Of a stretch of 64,000 nt of DNA, positions 61,229 through 64,000 are shown piece by piece. The stretch comes from Morchella semilibera (lineage: Eukaryota > Ascomycota > Pezizomycetes > Pezizales > Morchellaceae): positions 2,459,247 through 2,523,246 of the forward strand of contig CM018605.1 in NCBI GenBank assembly GCA_009192285.1, written 5' to 3'. The notes beneath the pieces were generated by a model. The model ran no database searches. It was not told the origin of the DNA and was given only the letters and a program-made list of their open reading frames with translations. Position numbers and translations under genes: made by a program. The first letter of the stretch is position 1. Each line of letters starts with the position of its first letter.

Positions 61229-64000
61229 TTTTCACATATGCGATACGGGGAGCTAATCAAGTCCTCAACGGTTATAGATGGTTTCAAGACGTCGGTAGAT
61301 AATTCCAAAAGTGCAGGCTAGCTTTGTTGTAGGCTCAAAAGCATTATTAACGTGTACGGCCGAGTGCCGTGTCAGACCAGAAGTACGTCGCATGGCAACG
61401 GCACCGAAACTAGCTATAGACATAAGGCTTTGAACGACGAAGGATCGAACCTAATTCGATAGTAAATATCTCAAGAGGTAGTAGATCTAGATAGCTTTGG
61501 CAGCAGATATCCCCATACAAACTCGCGTGGGATTGGCACTCTTCTAGGTCTGGCACAGTACGTACCCAGTCTAATACGTTAGCACTGGTTATGAACAACT
61601 AGCTATAGTGAGGTATCTCTACCAGTAGCATTAGCTTACGAAATCTATCCAGCCATGAGGCCTGCTTGAAAGCTACCTTAATACCATCGACTATTCAATG
61701 GCCAGAGTATTTTTGCATGAGTCCGTTGCTTTGAGAAACACATAGCTGGTGTGGAGTGGTAGTGGGCAAAGTCTGACTCCGAAACGGCAATTTCGATCTC
61801 TTTTCTCGGCAGATGCTTAGATATTGTAACTTTCAACCGAAAAATCCGGGCAATGAATTGAGCGCAATTCTATTGAGTGGTCAGGTAGGTAGAGTAAAAC
61901 GTTTCTGACCGAGGCCCCCCCCCCCCTATTCCGAGGAGCGGAAGTACCATTGTCGGTGTGGATGTAGGTGATTAAATCATCACTGATACTGATAATTTTA
62001 TTAGCTGGTATAAACTCGTCCACTGCATATGCATATGCAAGAAAGATCTCGAAAGCCGTGCGGAGATTGGACTCATGGTTCATTTAAAGGCTCGCTACTT
62101 CGAATCGCCGGTTACATGTAACCATAATTTATATGTGATGGGTAGTTTCAATACCACTGTTTGATGTATTTAGCCAACCAATTCTCATTGCCCACGGGTA
62201 ACACCTTGACCAAATGCATGGAATAACTTCGTGTGTTACAGAAAAACTTGAAGCCATGCATCCGACGCATCGTGTCATGCAGCTTGTGAAACCTATAAAG
62301 CGCATCATGACTTATCACTCGGGTCGAGGACTCACAGAAACAGTAAAGGACCCGCATTAGATTATACCCTGACAGCCTTGCACCAATTACTATCAGCCCC
62401 CGAGGGACAATCTTAAAGAACACAACATAAGCAGAAGCCTCTCGACAAGGCTGCAGGAGAGATATAAACCTGCAGGAAACGAGAAATCTGTGAGGCGCAT
62501 AAGTAAATAGGAAAGTCTCGAATGCTACATGTAGTAACGTTAAATCCAATCGGCGAAAAGAACATTAAATACAGGGCAAAACAGGATATCAGCCATGCAC
62601 TAGATAAAAACCTCAATAGTGTCGCACTTGCGTTAAAATCACATGTTCAATTCCCCCAAAAGAAGTACCAAGATAATATGATAAGTTTTTATTTTGAACT
62701 GCTGAAAAACGTTGGTTATACCTAACGCAAATATGGGGACTTCGTACCTACCACAACTACCGGGCGCGAGATATCCGTGCCCCTTAATAATCTGCAGCCC
62801 AATGTTCCAGTAGGCGGGAAAATCGGATTTACCTAACCGGATCCCGACCGAGCGAGCGCACGCAATTCAATTCAGGCGTAAATAACCTTGACCATAGCTA
62901 ATAACCGAGACACACCTATCATCGCCTTTCAAAGCAACACGTTCCGCTTAAGCAGCAAAATTCACAGAGGCATCAAGTTTAATGCTACTGCATCCTATCT
63001 ATGTAGGTACCTAGGGCACCGCTTGGTCGATACCCTGGTTGCTAATCAGGCATGGCCAGCCCAACCGTGGGTGATCCATTAAATCAGGTTGATGCTCCAG
63101 CGCGACCTGGGGAATAGCTAGCTAGCATGTGGCGTATTTTAGTACTGGTTCGACAAAAGCAAGGGTGCAGGTTTACCATCTGGCAAATTGAAAATAAAGC
63201 CGATATCGGTCGGAACTGCTATCGGTATTCAGCGGCCAATCCACTAGTTAGATAGAACACGCCGAAATGCGGAACTTTAAGAGATGGATAGCAACGACGT
63301 CAACTCAAGATGGATAAATCCCCCAGTTAAGGCCTGGTCGAAATTCCATCTATATAACCGGTTTATTTTTTCCATAGGTCCAGGATAATTTAAAACTCTT
63401 TATACCATACTCTCTGGGCTGGATTAATTATGCCTACCTGTTCGTCAGCCCTGCCCAAAACGATACCCCTCAAAAGATCCCCACATTGATACCATACGGG
63501 GCAAGAACAATCTGTAGTAAGTGATCTCCTTGTATTACCTCATATTCTTCCGTCAAATTTATAGGGTTGACAGTTACGGATAGTACTTCCAGGTCATGTT
63601 TATTACTGTACCATGTGAAAGTGCATTTAATGGTTTAGTATCCGTTGATAGGGTGATTAATTAGACTGGTATGTTGTATGAGGAATACGAGGCGAACGTT
63701 CTGTCTCACACTGACTTGTCGACTGCCCGGTTTGTTATTGAAGCCGAATAAAAATCGTGGCCTAAATATCGTAGATGGCTCTATACTTCGCCGTTAATCG
63801 ACCTTTCCTTTATCTATTTATCTATCGATTCGTTTTATTAATAAATTATCCTCAGACTAGAATATAAGCGACAAGGAAAACTGCTCTCATTATGCGACTT
63901 GTCCTCTGTGATCAATCTATCGGGTTTGAGGTTTGGCTGTACCTGCCCGCCTATTCGTCTTCAGTACGAGAAATCACGAGTGATAGTGGATGCTTGACAT

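Larger units (their letters stand above)
55076..64000. other. 8.9-kb stretch with no supportable gene
   Basis: The first 1.1 kb is T-rich and probably includes the 3' UTR of the Nrg1-like gene. Beyond it are simple repeats, three TA-flanked hairpin elements and two TACATGTA octamers (62113 and 62526). The longest frames (61817-62083 and 62148-62549 on the minus strand) are neighbouring and vaguely similar in hydrophobic pattern, but I recognise neither. Near 57935-57970 lies a GC-rich segment with CCCCGG palindromes. Confidence 0.5.

Noticed and set aside
61435-61460. Reverse-strand GGTTCGATCC resembling a tRNA B box
   Set aside because: The surrounding bases do not form a T stem and no A box is present.
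61817-62549. Two neighbouring minus-strand frames with loosely similar hydrophobic patterns
   Set aside because: The resemblance (FEIFLAYAY and FETFLFTYA) is short, and neither frame matches a family or shows splice signals that join them.

Overview
The window looks like a gene-sparse chromosome segment of a filamentous ascomycete. Short spliceosomal introns (mostly 47-70 bp, GT...AG, with CTAAC/CTGAC-like branch sites) interrupt most genes, and several protein families are ones I associate with Pezizomycotina. The low gene density (eight genes in 64 kb), many small TA-flanked transposon derivatives and long unannotated intergenic stretches would suit a Pezizomycete, but that placement is inference.

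Layout. 1.9-2.7 kb: a UPF0643-type small protein (+). 4.6-6.4 kb: S-adenosylhomocysteinase (+, nine exons, two of them tiny). 8.05-12.7 kb: a 1447-residue VPS9-ankyrin-PX-BAR-like protein resembling yeast Vrl1 (+). 14.1-15.4 kb: a secreted-ectodomain, single-pass membrane protein (-). 19.6-24.9 kb: a giant CbxX/CfqX-type triple AAA ATPase with a long disordered N-terminus (+). 25.9-27.9 kb: an orphan membrane-anchored protein (-). 32.2-34.4 kb: a class I sirtuin whose reading frame is interrupted twice at homopolymers (+). 46.5-49.2 kb: a glutathione S-transferase fused behind a fungal Cys/His basic domain (+, ten exons). 54.2-55.1 kb: an Nrg1-like two-finger C2H2 repressor (+). The intervals 34.4-46.5 kb and 55.1-64 kb contain no gene I can support.

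The genes do not form a pathway. SAHH and the GST are methyl-cycle and thiol housekeeping functions, Vrl1-like is an endosomal Rab5-type exchange factor, and the sirtuin and Nrg1-like protein are nuclear regulators. There is no secondary-metabolite cluster, CRISPR array or intact transposase.

The most unusual non-genic signal is the self-complementary octamer TACATGTA. I count 28 copies, against about one expected by chance. None lies in a predicted coding exon and ten fall between 28.3 and 32.0 kb. At least eight short inverted-repeat elements flanked by TA occur in the intergenic DNA, and three of them share an internal sequence and so form a family. All splice models here were derived by eye from frame, splice motifs and family similarity and have not been computed.
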